Assembly (NCBI RefSeq): GCF_001751245.1 | Contig: NZ_LJGU01000137.1 | Location: 60,577-124,576, forward strand | DNA from: Streptomyces oceani | Lineage (GTDB): Bacteria; Actinomycetota; Actinomycetes; Streptomycetales; Streptomycetaceae | Reading direction: 5' to 3' | DNA: 64,000 nucleotides | Part shown: positions 1 to 7,988 of the stretch, piece after piece | Layout of the letters: each line of letters opens with the position of its first letter | Position numbering within the stretch: the stretch's first letter is position 1 | Made by a program: the position numbers and the translations under genes | Notes under the pieces: model-generated | The model's input: only the letters and a program-made list of their open reading frames with translations | Told to the model about the DNA's origin: nothing | Database searches by the model: none

Positions 1-1
1 A

Positions 2-781
2 GCCGCGGCGGCGGCCGGCGGCCAGGCGAACGACGCCGCGGCGGTGCCGGGGCGCGAGCGGCTGGCGCTGCTGGTGGCGGAGCAGTCCGGGAAGGCGGTA
101 CGGGCGGGCGTCCGGTTCCGGTTCGGCGAGCGGGTGACCGCGGCCGACCTGTTGGCGGGCGGCCGTTGGGACGGGTTCGACACGGTGGTGATCGCCACCG
201 GTTCGCGCCCCGCCCGTCGCGAACTCCCCGACGGTCCGCCGGTGTTCGACGTACGAGAAGCGGCCCTGCTGGCCGCCGCGCCACCGCCGGAACTCCGCGG
301 CACGGTGGTCGTCCGGGACGACCAGGGTGGCTGGGCGGCGGCCTCGCTGGCCGAGCAGCTGGCCCGACAAGGCGCCCAGGTGCACCTGGTGACCCCGGTG
401 GCCGCGCTGTTCCCCCAGATCACCACCTACTCCCGGCTCGGCCTCACCGCCCGCCTGGGCGAACTCGGCTTCCACGCCCGCCTGCTGCGCGAGGTGAGCG
501 GGGCGACCGGGCAGACGGTGCGGCTGCGCGACACCCTGAGCGGCCGACACGAGTCCCTGACCGGTGTCACCGCCGTCGTGGACGCCGGACGGCCGAGCGC
601 CGTGGATGATCTCCACCGCGCTCTGGAACGGGCGAACGGCGCCCCGACCGTCCTGATCGCCGGGGACGCCAACGCTCCCCGAACCCTGCTGGAAGCCGTC
701 TACGAGGGCCGGATGACCGGCACCTTCCACACCGAGAGCACCCACGCGGCCACGCTGCTCCAGGCCGCCGCCCCGCACTGA
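2..781 (+). CDS. FMN/FAD-dependent NADH:flavin oxidoreductase (2,4-dienoyl-CoA reductase type), C-terminal part
   Basis: The reading frame is open from the left edge, so the gene is 5'-truncated by the window; 259 residues are visible. The first codons read GGQAND..PGRERL, the typical linker between the two halves of the dinucleotide-binding region in 2,4-dienoyl-CoA reductase-like proteins. Next come VVIATGS, where the FAD/NAD domain closes, a second Rossmann segment (VVVRDDQGGWAAASLAEQLARQGAQVHLV), and a C-terminal VLIAGDANAPRTLLEAVYEGRMTG that resembles the final FAD-contacting loop. The family uses FMN, FAD and usually a 4Fe-4S cluster to reduce activated double bonds; the FMN barrel and cluster would lie off the window. 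It leads into the catabolic-looking cluster on the same strand, but a 296-bp gap separates it from the next gene. Family is likely; the substrate is unknown. Confidence 0.75.
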   Translation, partial: AAAAAGGQANDAAAVPGRERLALLVAEQSGKAVRAGVRFRFGERVTAADLLAGGRWDGFDTVVIATGSRPARRELPDGPPVFDVREAALLAAAPPPELRGTVVVRDDQGGWAAASLAEQLARQGAQVHLVTPVAALFPQITTYSRLGLTARLGELGFHARLLREVSGATGQTVRLRDTLSGRHESLTGVTAVVDAGRPSAVDDLHRALERANGAPTVLIAGDANAPRTLLEAVYEGRMTGTFHTESTHAATLLQAAAPH

Positions 782-1077
782 CCCGGGTACGCCCGCCGCA
801 CACCGTCCCCACCGCTCGCGGTCACCGCGGGCGATCCGAGACCGCAGCACCCGCCGGCTCCGCCATCCCACGGCACCGGCCCACCCGTCGCCGACCGCCA
901 CCGCGCACACCCAGCCCGGTGCCGACGGCTTCAGCAGACATCCCCGCCGGGCACCCGCGCCGGTTCGCGCCGCCGATCCGCCATGACACCGCGTGCCCCG
1001 GCACGCCGTACCACCAGGTCCGTACGCGGTACGAGCGGTCCACGCCCGCTCCGCATCCGAAGGTGAGGAAGCATCAC

Positions 1078-2172
1078 ATGATCGACATCGAACAGCAGTT
1101 GACCCTGGACGAGCGTTCATCCGTGGACTTCATCCTGACCCTGCGCAAGAAGTGGGCCGGCGAGGTCTACCCCGCGCTGGTCGAGGAGTACACCGCGACC
1201 GGCGCGCCCGCCGACACGGTCGGCGAGGCGGAGAACCGGCTGCGGGAACTCAGCCTCTACCCGTGGTTCAGCCACCTGGAGCGCGTGCAGCAGAAGATGC
1301 TGTGGAAGACGGCCGGCGACGCCGTCTTCCACCGTCGGGAGGTCCTGCTGGCCCAGTTGGAGACCTCCCCGGAGCGGCGGCTGGGCTCGCTGAGCCTGAA
1401 CCCGGACGTCGAACTCCCCGGCTGGTACACCGACTTCGACATCCACATCCAGCCCGGTGGCTTCCACACCGACGATCTGTCCGCCTACGTCTACGAGTTC
1501 GGTGCCCGCATCGTGATGCTGCGGGACAACGACGGCTACAAGTTCCACAAGCTCTTCGCCGAGACCGCGCTGCCCGACCGTGCCTCCACCTCCCGGGTGG
1601 TCGACATCGGCTGTGGCTTCGGCAAGAGCACCCGCCCGCTGGCGCTGCGCTACCCGGACGCCGAGGTCATCGGCCTGGACCTGGCCGGCCCCGGGCTGCG
1701 ACTGGCCCACGCCGAGGCCGAGGCCGAGGAGGTGGCCATCCGCTACGTCCAGGCCGACGGACGGGACACCGAGCTGGAGAGCGGTTCCTGCGACGTGGTC
1801 ACCGGCACGATGGTGCTGCACGAGATGCCCGCCAAGGCCGTACGGGAGACCATCCGCGAGGCGGCGCGACTACTGCGGCCCGGCGGGTCGCTGCGCTTCC
1901 TGGAGTTCCAGCCGACCGGCGAGCCGTTCCGCGACGCCACCATCTTCGAGCACGCCGAGCGGAACAACGAGCCCTTCTTCCACGACCTGTTCGGCGCCGA
2001 CCTGACGGCCGTGTGTGCCGAGGCCGGACTCACCGACGCCTCCTGGGCCCCCTTCGACGAGCGCCGGGACGGCGTACGCGAGGACGGCTGGGGCGACCGG
2101 CGCGAATGGCACTTCCCGTGGGCGGTCCTCTCCGCCGAGAAGCCCGAGAAGCCCGAGAAGACGGAGGCATGA
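1078..2172 (+). CDS. SAM-dependent class I methyltransferase
   Basis: A 364-residue protein. The ATG at 1078 is preceded by AGGTGAGGAAG; the frame extends upstream to 919, but that part is Pro/Arg-rich and lacks a ribosome site. Motif I (VVDIGCGFGKST, about residues 174-185) and the acidic end of strand 2 (VIGLDLAG) define a Rossmann methyltransferase, followed by VLHEMP and LLRPGGSLRFLEF (motifs post-II and III). The first 170 residues are a helical extension without recognised motifs, giving a protein longer than a minimal methyltransferase. Its stop overlaps the start of the next small gene, so the two are translationally coupled. It is the first complete gene of an operon that continues into an ABC importer. 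Whether it methylates a substrate or acts as a non-catalytic fold cannot be judged. Confidence 0.8.
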   Translation: MIDIEQQLTLDERSSVDFILTLRKKWAGEVYPALVEEYTATGAPADTVGEAENRLRELSLYPWFSHLERVQQKMLWKTAGDAVFHRREVLLAQLETSPERRLGSLSLNPDVELPGWYTDFDIHIQPGGFHTDDLSAYVYEFGARIVMLRDNDGYKFHKLFAETALPDRASTSRVVDIGCGFGKSTRPLALRYPDAEVIGLDLAGPGLRLAHAEAEAEEVAIRYVQADGRDTELESGSCDVVTGTMVLHEMPAKAVRETIREAARLLRPGGSLRFLEFQPTGEPFRDATIFEHAERNNEPFFHDLFGADLTAVCAEAGLTDASWAPFDERRDGVREDGWGDRREWHFPWAVLSAEKPEKPEKTEA

Positions 2173-2483
2173 TGAGCGACGAGTTCGACTACTTCGACGA
2201 CCCCCGCATCGGCCGACTGCTGGACCTCGTGCTCCAGCTCAACACCGAGGTCCACGTGGTCAACCAGCGTCTGCGGGCGACGGAGGCGCTGCTCGTACGG
2301 CACGGCGTGCTCACCGACGGGGAGCTGGACCACTTCACGCCCAGTGCGCAGGAGCAGCGGGTGCTGGACGACCAGCGCGAGGCCGTGGCCGGCCGGTTGG
2401 CGGCCATTCTGGCCGAGTCGGGCCCGGCCGAGCATCCGCTGCGTGAGCAGTGGACCGCCCGCCTCACGGAGCGCGCCGGATGA
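2169..2483 (+). CDS. Small helical protein of unknown function
   Basis: A 104-residue acidic protein. The start is ATG 2169 (or 2172, ATGATG), with GGAGG just upstream, inside the end of the methyltransferase gene. The sequence is mostly predicted helix (RIGRLLDLVLQLNTEVHVVNQRLRATEALL ... DDQREAVAGRLAAILAES) with heptad-like leucine and valine spacing, so a short coiled coil or oligomerisation element is plausible. I recognise no enzyme motif. It overlaps the methyltransferase by 4 bp and the following NTF2-like gene by 4 bp, so it is made with both and may be an accessory subunit of one of them. Function is not assignable. Confidence 0.7.
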   Translation: MMSDEFDYFDDPRIGRLLDLVLQLNTEVHVVNQRLRATEALLVRHGVLTDGELDHFTPSAQEQRVLDDQREAVAGRLAAILAESGPAEHPLREQWTARLTERAG

Positions 2484-2935
2484 CCGCGGCACCACCGGCG
2501 GACCGCGTGGCGCTGGTCGACCGCTACCTCCAGTGTTGCGAGGACCGCGAACTCGACGAGGCCCAGCGGCTGCTGGCGACCGACGCCGTTCTCGTCTTCC
2601 CCGGCGGCCGGCGCTACGCCTCCCTCGTCGCGATGGCCCGGGAGGCGGCCGGCGCGTACCGGTGGGTCCGTAAGCACCGCGACCGGTACTTCCAGGCGCC
2701 GCTGGCGGACGGGGACACCGCGGTGACCTCGCTCGGCACGCTCTACGGCGAGGACCTCGCGGGCCGTCCCTTCGACGGGGTGCGGTACGTCGACGTCTTC
2801 GTCGTCCGCGCCGGCCGCATCAGTGAACAGCACGTCTACAACGACCTCGCCCTCGCTGACCTCGCCCTCGCTGATCTCGCGAGCGCTTCAGGAACCAACG
2901 ATCCACCCTCCTCCCGAACGAGGTACCGGCCATGA
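2480..2935 (+). CDS. NTF2-like / SnoaL-fold protein
   Basis: A 151-residue protein starting in an ATGA overlap with the preceding stop. The pattern is that of a SnoaL/NTF2 cone fold: a long first helix (VALVDRYLQCCEDRELDEAQRLLATDAVLVFPGG), a central helix, then strands ending RYVDVFVVRAGRISEQHVYND. This fold binds small hydrophobic molecules and serves as isomerase, cyclase, dehydratase or accessory protein. The last 30 residues contain a perfect LALAD duplication from a short direct repeat in the DNA (2846-2880), then a disordered Ser/Arg tail that looks like read-through of non-conserved sequence. It overlaps the next gene by 4 bp. The exact reaction is unknown. Confidence 0.75.
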   Translation: MTAAPPADRVALVDRYLQCCEDRELDEAQRLLATDAVLVFPGGRRYASLVAMAREAAGAYRWVRKHRDRYFQAPLADGDTAVTSLGTLYGEDLAGRPFDGVRYVDVFVVRAGRISEQHVYNDLALADLALADLASASGTNDPPSSRTRYRP

Positions 2936-4041
2936 ACCGAACTCTCAAACTGAGCACCGCCCTGGTCGCCGTGCTAGGGCTCGCCAGCGTCACGGCCTGC
3001 GGTGCGGGCAGCGCCTCCGATTCCGGCAACGGCTCTTCCACGGTGGACTTCGCGATCGCCTCCGCGGTGCTCGGCCCCAAGGAGGAAGTGGCCACCTACG
3101 CGGTCGGCAAGGAGCAGGGTTTCCTGAAGGAGGCCAATCTGAAGGTCTCCACCAGCAACGCCGACGGATCGACGGCCGCGCTGCAGGCCCTCGCCTCCGG
3201 AAGCGCCGACATCACCGCGGCCGACCTGGGGGCGGTGCTCGCGGCTCGTGAGAAGGGCGTACCGGTGAAGGCCGTCGGCGGGCTCGTGCAGCACTGGCCC
3301 TGGAGGGTGGCCGTTCCGCCGGGTAGCGACATCAAGAGCGCGAAGGACCTCAAGGGGAGCAAGATCGGTGTGATCTCCCTGGCGTCCGGTTCAGCGATGT
3401 ACGCCCGGGCCTACGTCCGTAACGCCGGCCTCGACCCGGAGAAGGACGTGGACCTCCTGCCGGTCGGCGTGGGTGCCCAGGCGGCGAGCTCACTCAAGGA
3501 CGGCAAGGTCGACGCGCTCGCCCTCTACACCCAGGCGTACACCACGATCGAGAACAACGGCACCGAGTACCGCTACCTCAGTAACCCCGGAATGTTCGAC
3601 GGCATTCGCTCCATCACCTTCGCGGTGCGCGAGGACGCGGTCGACAAGAAGCGGGACCTTCTGGTGCGTTACCTCCGGGCCTCCTACCAGGCGATGCTCT
3701 TCTCCGCCGTGGCCCCGAAGGCGGCGATGCGCGACGGTTACGCCGCCTTCCCCCAGATTCTCGCGGGCAAGAAGGCAGCCGACCGTATCGAGGACGACAC
3801 GAGGGTCTTCAAGTCCTGGATGGACACCGCTACTCCCAAGGAGGGCAAGCCCGCCGACATCCGGAACTGGGGCGCCATCAGCGACCGGGAGTGGGAGAGG
3901 ACCGTGGACTACACCAAGGAGTCGGGCCAGATCAAGAACGACGTCACGCGCGAGGACGCCTGGGACGGGAGCCTCCTGAGGGAGGCCAACGACTTCGACG
4001 CCAAGGCCGTGATCGCCAAGGCGCGGAACGCCGCCGAGTAG
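2932..4041 (+). CDS. ABC transporter substrate-binding lipoprotein, NitT/TauT (SsuA-like) family
   Basis: A 369-residue protein with a classical lipoprotein leader: positive N-terminus, hydrophobic core and a VTAC lipobox that places the acylated cysteine at residue 23. The mature part follows the NMT1/THI5-like and SsuA/TauA fold: YAVGKEQGFLKEANL near the N-terminus, GSADITAADLGAVLAAREKGVPVKAV, then LKGSKIGVISLASGSAMYARAYVRNAGL and DGKVDALALYTQAY. Family members bind sulfonates, nitrate, taurine, pyrimidine precursors or aromatic acids outside the membrane. It starts in an ATGA overlap and is followed by the ATPase and permease, giving a complete importer. This is the best clue that the cluster takes up an external small organic acid or amide. 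Confidence 0.9.
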   Translation: MNRTLKLSTALVAVLGLASVTACGAGSASDSGNGSSTVDFAIASAVLGPKEEVATYAVGKEQGFLKEANLKVSTSNADGSTAALQALASGSADITAADLGAVLAAREKGVPVKAVGGLVQHWPWRVAVPPGSDIKSAKDLKGSKIGVISLASGSAMYARAYVRNAGLDPEKDVDLLPVGVGAQAASSLKDGKVDALALYTQAYTTIENNGTEYRYLSNPGMFDGIRSITFAVREDAVDKKRDLLVRYLRASYQAMLFSAVAPKAAMRDGYAAFPQILAGKKAADRIEDDTRVFKSWMDTATPKEGKPADIRNWGAISDREWERTVDYTKESGQIKNDVTREDAWDGSLLREANDFDAKAVIAKARNAAE

Positions 4042-4078
4042 TCCCACCGACCCTTTGACACTCAACAAAGGACCCAGC

Positions 4079-4909
4079 ATGGCCATGAAGACGCTAGGAC
4101 GCCAGCCTGCCACCGCGGCGCGGCAGGGGGCCGACGAGGACTCCTGGATCGAGGTCGCCGATCTGCGGAAGGTCTATACTCCGCGCCGGTCCGAACCGAC
4201 CACCGCGCTCCAGGACATCGACTTCCAGGTACGCCGTGGCGAGTTCATCTCCGTCGTTGGTCCCTCCGGCTGTGGCAAGACGACGCTGCTGAAGATTCTG
4301 GCCGGGCTCATCCCGTACGGCGAGGGCGCGGTACGGGTCGCGGGCCGCGACGTCGACGGGCCCATGCCGGAGATCGGCATGGTTTTCCAGGAAGCGACGC
4401 TACTGCCCTGGCGCACCATCCTGCAGAACGTGATGGTCCCGGTCGAGGTGCAGGGCCTCAGTCGGGACGCGCACCGCGCGCAGGCCCGGAAGCTGCTGGA
4501 GATGGTCGGGCTGGACGGTTTCGAGGAGCAGTATCCGTCCCAGCTCAGCGGGGGTATGCAGCAGCGCGCCGGCATCTGCCGGGCGCTGGTGCACGACCCC
4601 GCGGTGTTGTTGATGGACGAGCCGTTCGGCGCGCTGGACGCGATGACGCGGGAGTACATGAACGTCGAACTGCTACGGATCTGGCAACAGAGCGGGCAGA
4701 CCATCGTGCTCGTCACCCACTCGATCCCGGAGGCGGTGTTCCTGTCCGACCGGGTCATCGTGCTCACCCCGCGACCTGGCCGGATCGCCGAGGTCATCGA
4801 CATCGAGATGGACCGCCCGCGTGAGCTGGGCGCGATGTCATCCGACCAGGCCGGGGTCTACGTCGACCGGATACGCCGGTACTTCAACGCCGCCGGCGTG
4901 ATGGACTGA
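4079..4909 (+). CDS. ABC transporter ATPase, NitT/TauT (SsuB/TauB-like) family
   Basis: A 276-residue ATPase subunit. ATG 4079 follows an AAAGGA site; an in-frame ATG 24 bp upstream is less well placed. All ABC motifs are intact: Walker A GPSGCGKTT, Q-loop VFQEATLLPW, signature LSGGMQQRAGICRAL, Walker B VLLMDEPFGALD, and the switch histidine in VTHSIPEAVFLSDR. The TLLPW segment after the Q-loop glutamine is typical of the nitrate/sulfonate/taurine import branch. It powers uptake with the permease that follows after 10 bp and the lipoprotein before it. The C-terminal GRIAEVIDIEMDRPRE region is normal for this branch. Confidence 0.93.
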   Translation: MAMKTLGRQPATAARQGADEDSWIEVADLRKVYTPRRSEPTTALQDIDFQVRRGEFISVVGPSGCGKTTLLKILAGLIPYGEGAVRVAGRDVDGPMPEIGMVFQEATLLPWRTILQNVMVPVEVQGLSRDAHRAQARKLLEMVGLDGFEEQYPSQLSGGMQQRAGICRALVHDPAVLLMDEPFGALDAMTREYMNVELLRIWQQSGQTIVLVTHSIPEAVFLSDRVIVLTPRPGRIAEVIDIEMDRPRELGAMSSDQAGVYVDRIRRYFNAAGVMD

Positions 4910-4919
4910 GGAGGCCCGC

Positions 4920-5819
4920 ATGACAGTCACCCAGCCGGAGACCTCCGGCGACGTGTCCAAGAACACCGGAAAGACCGGCAGGACCGGCAAGAGCGCCGGA
5001 AAGGGGCCAGGGGCTTCCGCAGCGGCCCGCCGTCGGCGCTTCGACCTTCGCGAGCGTCCCGAACTCGTCCTCGTCCCCGGGGTGTTCGTGGTGGTCGTGG
5101 TCCTGTGGGAGTTCGCGCTGCGTCCCCTGGGCATCGACGAGTACGTCCTGCCCCGGCCCTCCCAGATCGCCGCGGCGCTCCAGACCCAGCTGAGCGATCC
5201 GATGTTCTGGACGCACTTCCAAGTGACCCTGCAGGAGGCGCTCGTCGGCTACGTGATCGGCGTCGCGGCAGCGTTGCTACTGGGCACGGCGATCTCCCAG
5301 ATACGTCTGGTGGAGCGGACGTTCATGCCGTACATCGTGGCCTTCCAGACCGTGCCGAAGGTGGCGCTGGCCCCGCTGTTCGTCGTCTGGTTCGGCTTCG
5401 GCATGACCAGCAAGATCGTCATGGCCGCGGTGATCGCCTTCTTCCCGATGCTGGTCAACGTCGTCGAGGGACTGCGTTCCGCCGACGCCGACCGAATCCA
5501 GATGCTGAAGGTGTTCGGCGCCGGACGCTTCCAGGTGTTCCGGATGGTGCGGCTGCCCAGCGCGCTGCCGTTCATCTTCGCCGGACTGGACATCGGGATC
5601 GTCTTCGCCGTCCTGGGCGCCGTGGTCGGCGAGTTCATCGGCGCCAAGGAAGGACTTGGTTATCTGCTGCTCCAGACCAACTACAACTTCGACATCGCCG
5701 GCATGTTCGCCGTGCTGATCGTGCTGTCGGTGGTGGGGCTGCTCGCCCACATGCTCATCCGCCTGCTGCAACGAAAGATCGCGTTCTGGGCGGAGGAGAA
5801 CCAGGTGATCGCGTCATGA
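4920..5819 (+). CDS. ABC transporter permease, NitT/TauT (SsuC/TauC-like) family
   Basis: A 299-residue inner-membrane permease with a strong GAGGAGG site before ATG 4920. The first 45 residues are a Lys/Ala/Gly-rich cytoplasmic tail, then about six membrane segments follow (LVLVPGVFVVVVVLWEFAL; VGYVIGVAAALLLG; IVMAAVIAFFPMLVNVVEGL; IFAGLDIGIVFAVLGAVVG; FAVLIVLSVVGLLAHMLI). The EAA loop that docks with the ATPase is visible as LKVFGAGRFQVFRMVRLPSALPFI. It completes the importer and overlaps the following SDR gene by 4 bp, linking transport and metabolism in one transcript. Confidence 0.92.
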   Translation: MTVTQPETSGDVSKNTGKTGRTGKSAGKGPGASAAARRRRFDLRERPELVLVPGVFVVVVVLWEFALRPLGIDEYVLPRPSQIAAALQTQLSDPMFWTHFQVTLQEALVGYVIGVAAALLLGTAISQIRLVERTFMPYIVAFQTVPKVALAPLFVVWFGFGMTSKIVMAAVIAFFPMLVNVVEGLRSADADRIQMLKVFGAGRFQVFRMVRLPSALPFIFAGLDIGIVFAVLGAVVGEFIGAKEGLGYLLLQTNYNFDIAGMFAVLIVLSVVGLLAHMLIRLLQRKIAFWAEENQVIAS

Positions 5820-6565
5820 CCGACGACCCGCACCGGTTCGACGGCCGTACCGCACTGGTCACCGGAGCCGCACGCGGCATCGGGGCCCGGGTGGCCGGGC
5901 TGCTGGCCGACTGCGGCTGTGCGGTGGCCTGCGCGGACGCGGCCGATCCGGCCGGCTGGGACCTCCCCACCGGCCCGGGCCACACGGCGCACCGAGCGGA
6001 CGTCACCCGCACCGCCGACTGCGAGCGGCTGATCGACGAGGTGCGCGCGGCCCACGGGCGACTGGATCACTTGGTCCACTGCGCGGCGATCGTACGCCGA
6101 GGGCCCGCCGCGACCACCGAGGACGCCGACTTCACCGAGGTCCTGGACGTCAACCTCACCGGTACGTTCCGGGTCACCCGGGCCGCGTACCCGGCGCTCG
6201 TCGCGGCGCCGGACGCCTCGGTGGTCACGCTAGGCTCCACCAACGGCAGCGTCGCGGTGGCCGACTCGGTCGGCTACTGCGTCAGCAAGGCCGGGGTGAT
6301 GCACCTGAGCCGGGTGCTGGCCCTGGAGTGGGCCTCCGCCGGCATCCGGGTCAACTCCGTCGCCCCGACCATCGTGCCCACCTCGATGACCAGCGACGTG
6401 CGGGCCGACCCCGCCTACATGGCCGCGAAGCTGGCGTCCATCCCGCTGGGCCGTCCGGTCTCCGAGACCGAGGTGGCCCAGGCAGTGACCTTCCTGCTCT
6501 CCCCCGCATCCGCCATGACGACCGGCCAGGTGCTGTTCGTGGACGGCGGAGCCACCATCCACTGA
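5816..6565 (+). CDS. Short-chain dehydrogenase/reductase (classical SDR)
   Basis: A 249-residue NAD(P)-dependent oxidoreductase starting at ATG 5816 in an ATGA overlap with the permease. It has the cofactor motif TGAARGIG near the N-terminus, an Asp after strand 2 (VACADAAD) that favours NAD over NADP, the conserved Asn in VNLTGTFRVTRAAYP, catalytic Ser in LGSTNGS, and YCVSK with catalytic Tyr and Lys. The C-terminal PGNVxT equivalent is SVAPTIVPTSM, and the end SAMTTGQVLFVDGGATIH is typical. The family oxidises or reduces secondary alcohols/ketones; the substrate is not readable. Its position between importer and hydrolase suggests a step in degradation of the imported compound. Confidence 0.9.
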   Translation: MTDDPHRFDGRTALVTGAARGIGARVAGLLADCGCAVACADAADPAGWDLPTGPGHTAHRADVTRTADCERLIDEVRAAHGRLDHLVHCAAIVRRGPAATTEDADFTEVLDVNLTGTFRVTRAAYPALVAAPDASVVTLGSTNGSVAVADSVGYCVSKAGVMHLSRVLALEWASAGIRVNSVAPTIVPTSMTSDVRADPAYMAAKLASIPLGRPVSETEVAQAVTFLLSPASAMTTGQVLFVDGGATIH

Positions 6566-6596
6566 CGCCCCGCGTCACCCGAGGAGACGAAGACCG

Positions 6597-7988
6597 ATGA
6601 ACCAGCCCGACACCACAGCGGCGTTGGAGGCAGTGGACCGGCACTTCGACGAGTTCGTCGAGGAACTCCAGGCCCTCTGCCGCATCCGCAGCCGCCGCCA
6701 GGAACCCGACCACATGCGGGAGACCGCCGACTTCCTCGCCGGCTCCCTGCACCGCTGGGGCGGCACCGGCGAGGTCATCCCCTGGACGGACTCCCATCCG
6801 TACGTCCTCGGTGAGATCCCCGGTGACCATCCGCGAGGCCGCGCGCTGCTGCACTTCAACCACTACGACGTGGAGGTCGAGCCGACCGGCGATGACGACG
6901 CCTGGATCAGCCCGCCCTACGCCGCCGAGATCCACGACGGCCGGCTCTACGCCCGCGGTGTCGCCGACGACAAGGGCGCCCTGCTCTCCCGGGTGCACGC
7001 CGCGGCGGCCTGGCGGCTGGCGGGCCAACAGCCGCCGGTCACCACGCGCTACATCATGGAGGGCAAGCAGTGGCTGCACAGCCCCGGACTCGGCTCCTTC
7101 GTGACGGCGCACGCCGACCGGCTGGTCGCGGACGCCGCGCTGTGGGAGAACTCCTGGACCGACGACCAGGGGCGTCCGCTGCTCAAGCTGGGCGAGAAGG
7201 GCGTGCTCTACCTGCGGCTGACGGCCCGCACCCTGAACCGTGAGGTCACCAGCCAGAACACCGCGCTGCTCCCGGCCGCGACCGCCCGCCTGGCCGCGGC
7301 CCTGGCCTGCCTGCAGGAGCCGGACGGCACCGTACGGGTGGACGGGTTCGCCGCGGACGCGCGCGTGCCCACCGCGCGCGAGGAGGAGATGCTGCGGGCA
7401 CTGCCCTTCCCCGGCGACTACGTACGGGACCGGGCCGGCGTGGGCTCCTTCCTCGGCGGGCTGGACGACGCGGCGGCGGCCGTCGCGATCCGCACCCGGC
7501 CCACGCTCACCGTCACCGGCGTCGAGAGCGGGGACAATCGGGACGACGTGACGCTGGGCATCCCCGCCAGCGCCACCGCCAAGCTGGAGGTACGGCTGAT
7601 CGCCGGCCAGGAGCCGGAGAAGGTCGCCGCCCTGCTGCGCACCCACCTGGACGCGCACGGCTTCGGCGACCTCACGCTGGACACGATGGCGAGCAGCCAC
7701 CCCCATCTCACGGACCACCGCGACCCGTTCGTCGACCTGGTCGCGGACGCGGCCCGGCGGGCCTACGGCGCCGAGCCGGTGGTCGAGCCGTACACCCAGT
7801 GGATAGGGAACCAGGGCGTGCTGACCGGGCTGCCGATCGTCGGTGTCGGCGTCTCCCGAGCCGACGCGGGCATCGACGGGCCGAACGAGCACATCGGCCT
7901 GGAGGACTACCGGGACGGCGTCAAGCACGTGATCGAAGTGATGGCCGCGCTGGCCGAGGCCCCCGTACGGGAGGCGGACCGGACATGA
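6597..7988 (+). CDS. M20-family (ArgE/DapE/ACY1 fold) hydrolase with atypical active-site positions
   Basis: A 463-residue cytosolic protein with a GAGGAG site before ATG 6597. The N-terminal catalytic fold is recognisable: FNHYDVEVEP carries the His-x-Asp metal motif and GVADDKGALL the bridging Asp. The usual acidic EGEEE-type segment reads IMEGKQWLHSP, so the positions normally held by the general-base and metal-binding glutamates are Lys/Gln/Trp. The C-terminal AHxPNE motif reads GIDGPNEHI and lacks the expected histidine. The dimerisation domain is present in the middle. Family members hydrolyse N-acyl, N-carbamoyl or peptide bonds; beside a hydantoinase-like gene an N-carbamoyl role would be natural, but the changed ligands make a different or single-metal chemistry possible. 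It overlaps the next gene by 4 bp. Confidence 0.85.
   Translation: MNQPDTTAALEAVDRHFDEFVEELQALCRIRSRRQEPDHMRETADFLAGSLHRWGGTGEVIPWTDSHPYVLGEIPGDHPRGRALLHFNHYDVEVEPTGDDDAWISPPYAAEIHDGRLYARGVADDKGALLSRVHAAAAWRLAGQQPPVTTRYIMEGKQWLHSPGLGSFVTAHADRLVADAALWENSWTDDQGRPLLKLGEKGVLYLRLTARTLNREVTSQNTALLPAATARLAAALACLQEPDGTVRVDGFAADARVPTAREEEMLRALPFPGDYVRDRAGVGSFLGGLDDAAAAVAIRTRPTLTVTGVESGDNRDDVTLGIPASATAKLEVRLIAGQEPEKVAALLRTHLDAHGFGDLTLDTMASSHPHLTDHRDPFVDLVADAARRAYGAEPVVEPYTQWIGNQGVLTGLPIVGVGVSRADAGIDGPNEHIGLEDYRDGVKHVIEVMAALAEAPVREADRT

Noticed and set aside
919..1077. Upstream extension of the methyltransferase
   Set aside because: The extension is Pro/Arg-rich without ribosome site, whereas ATG 1078 has AGGTGAGGAAG.
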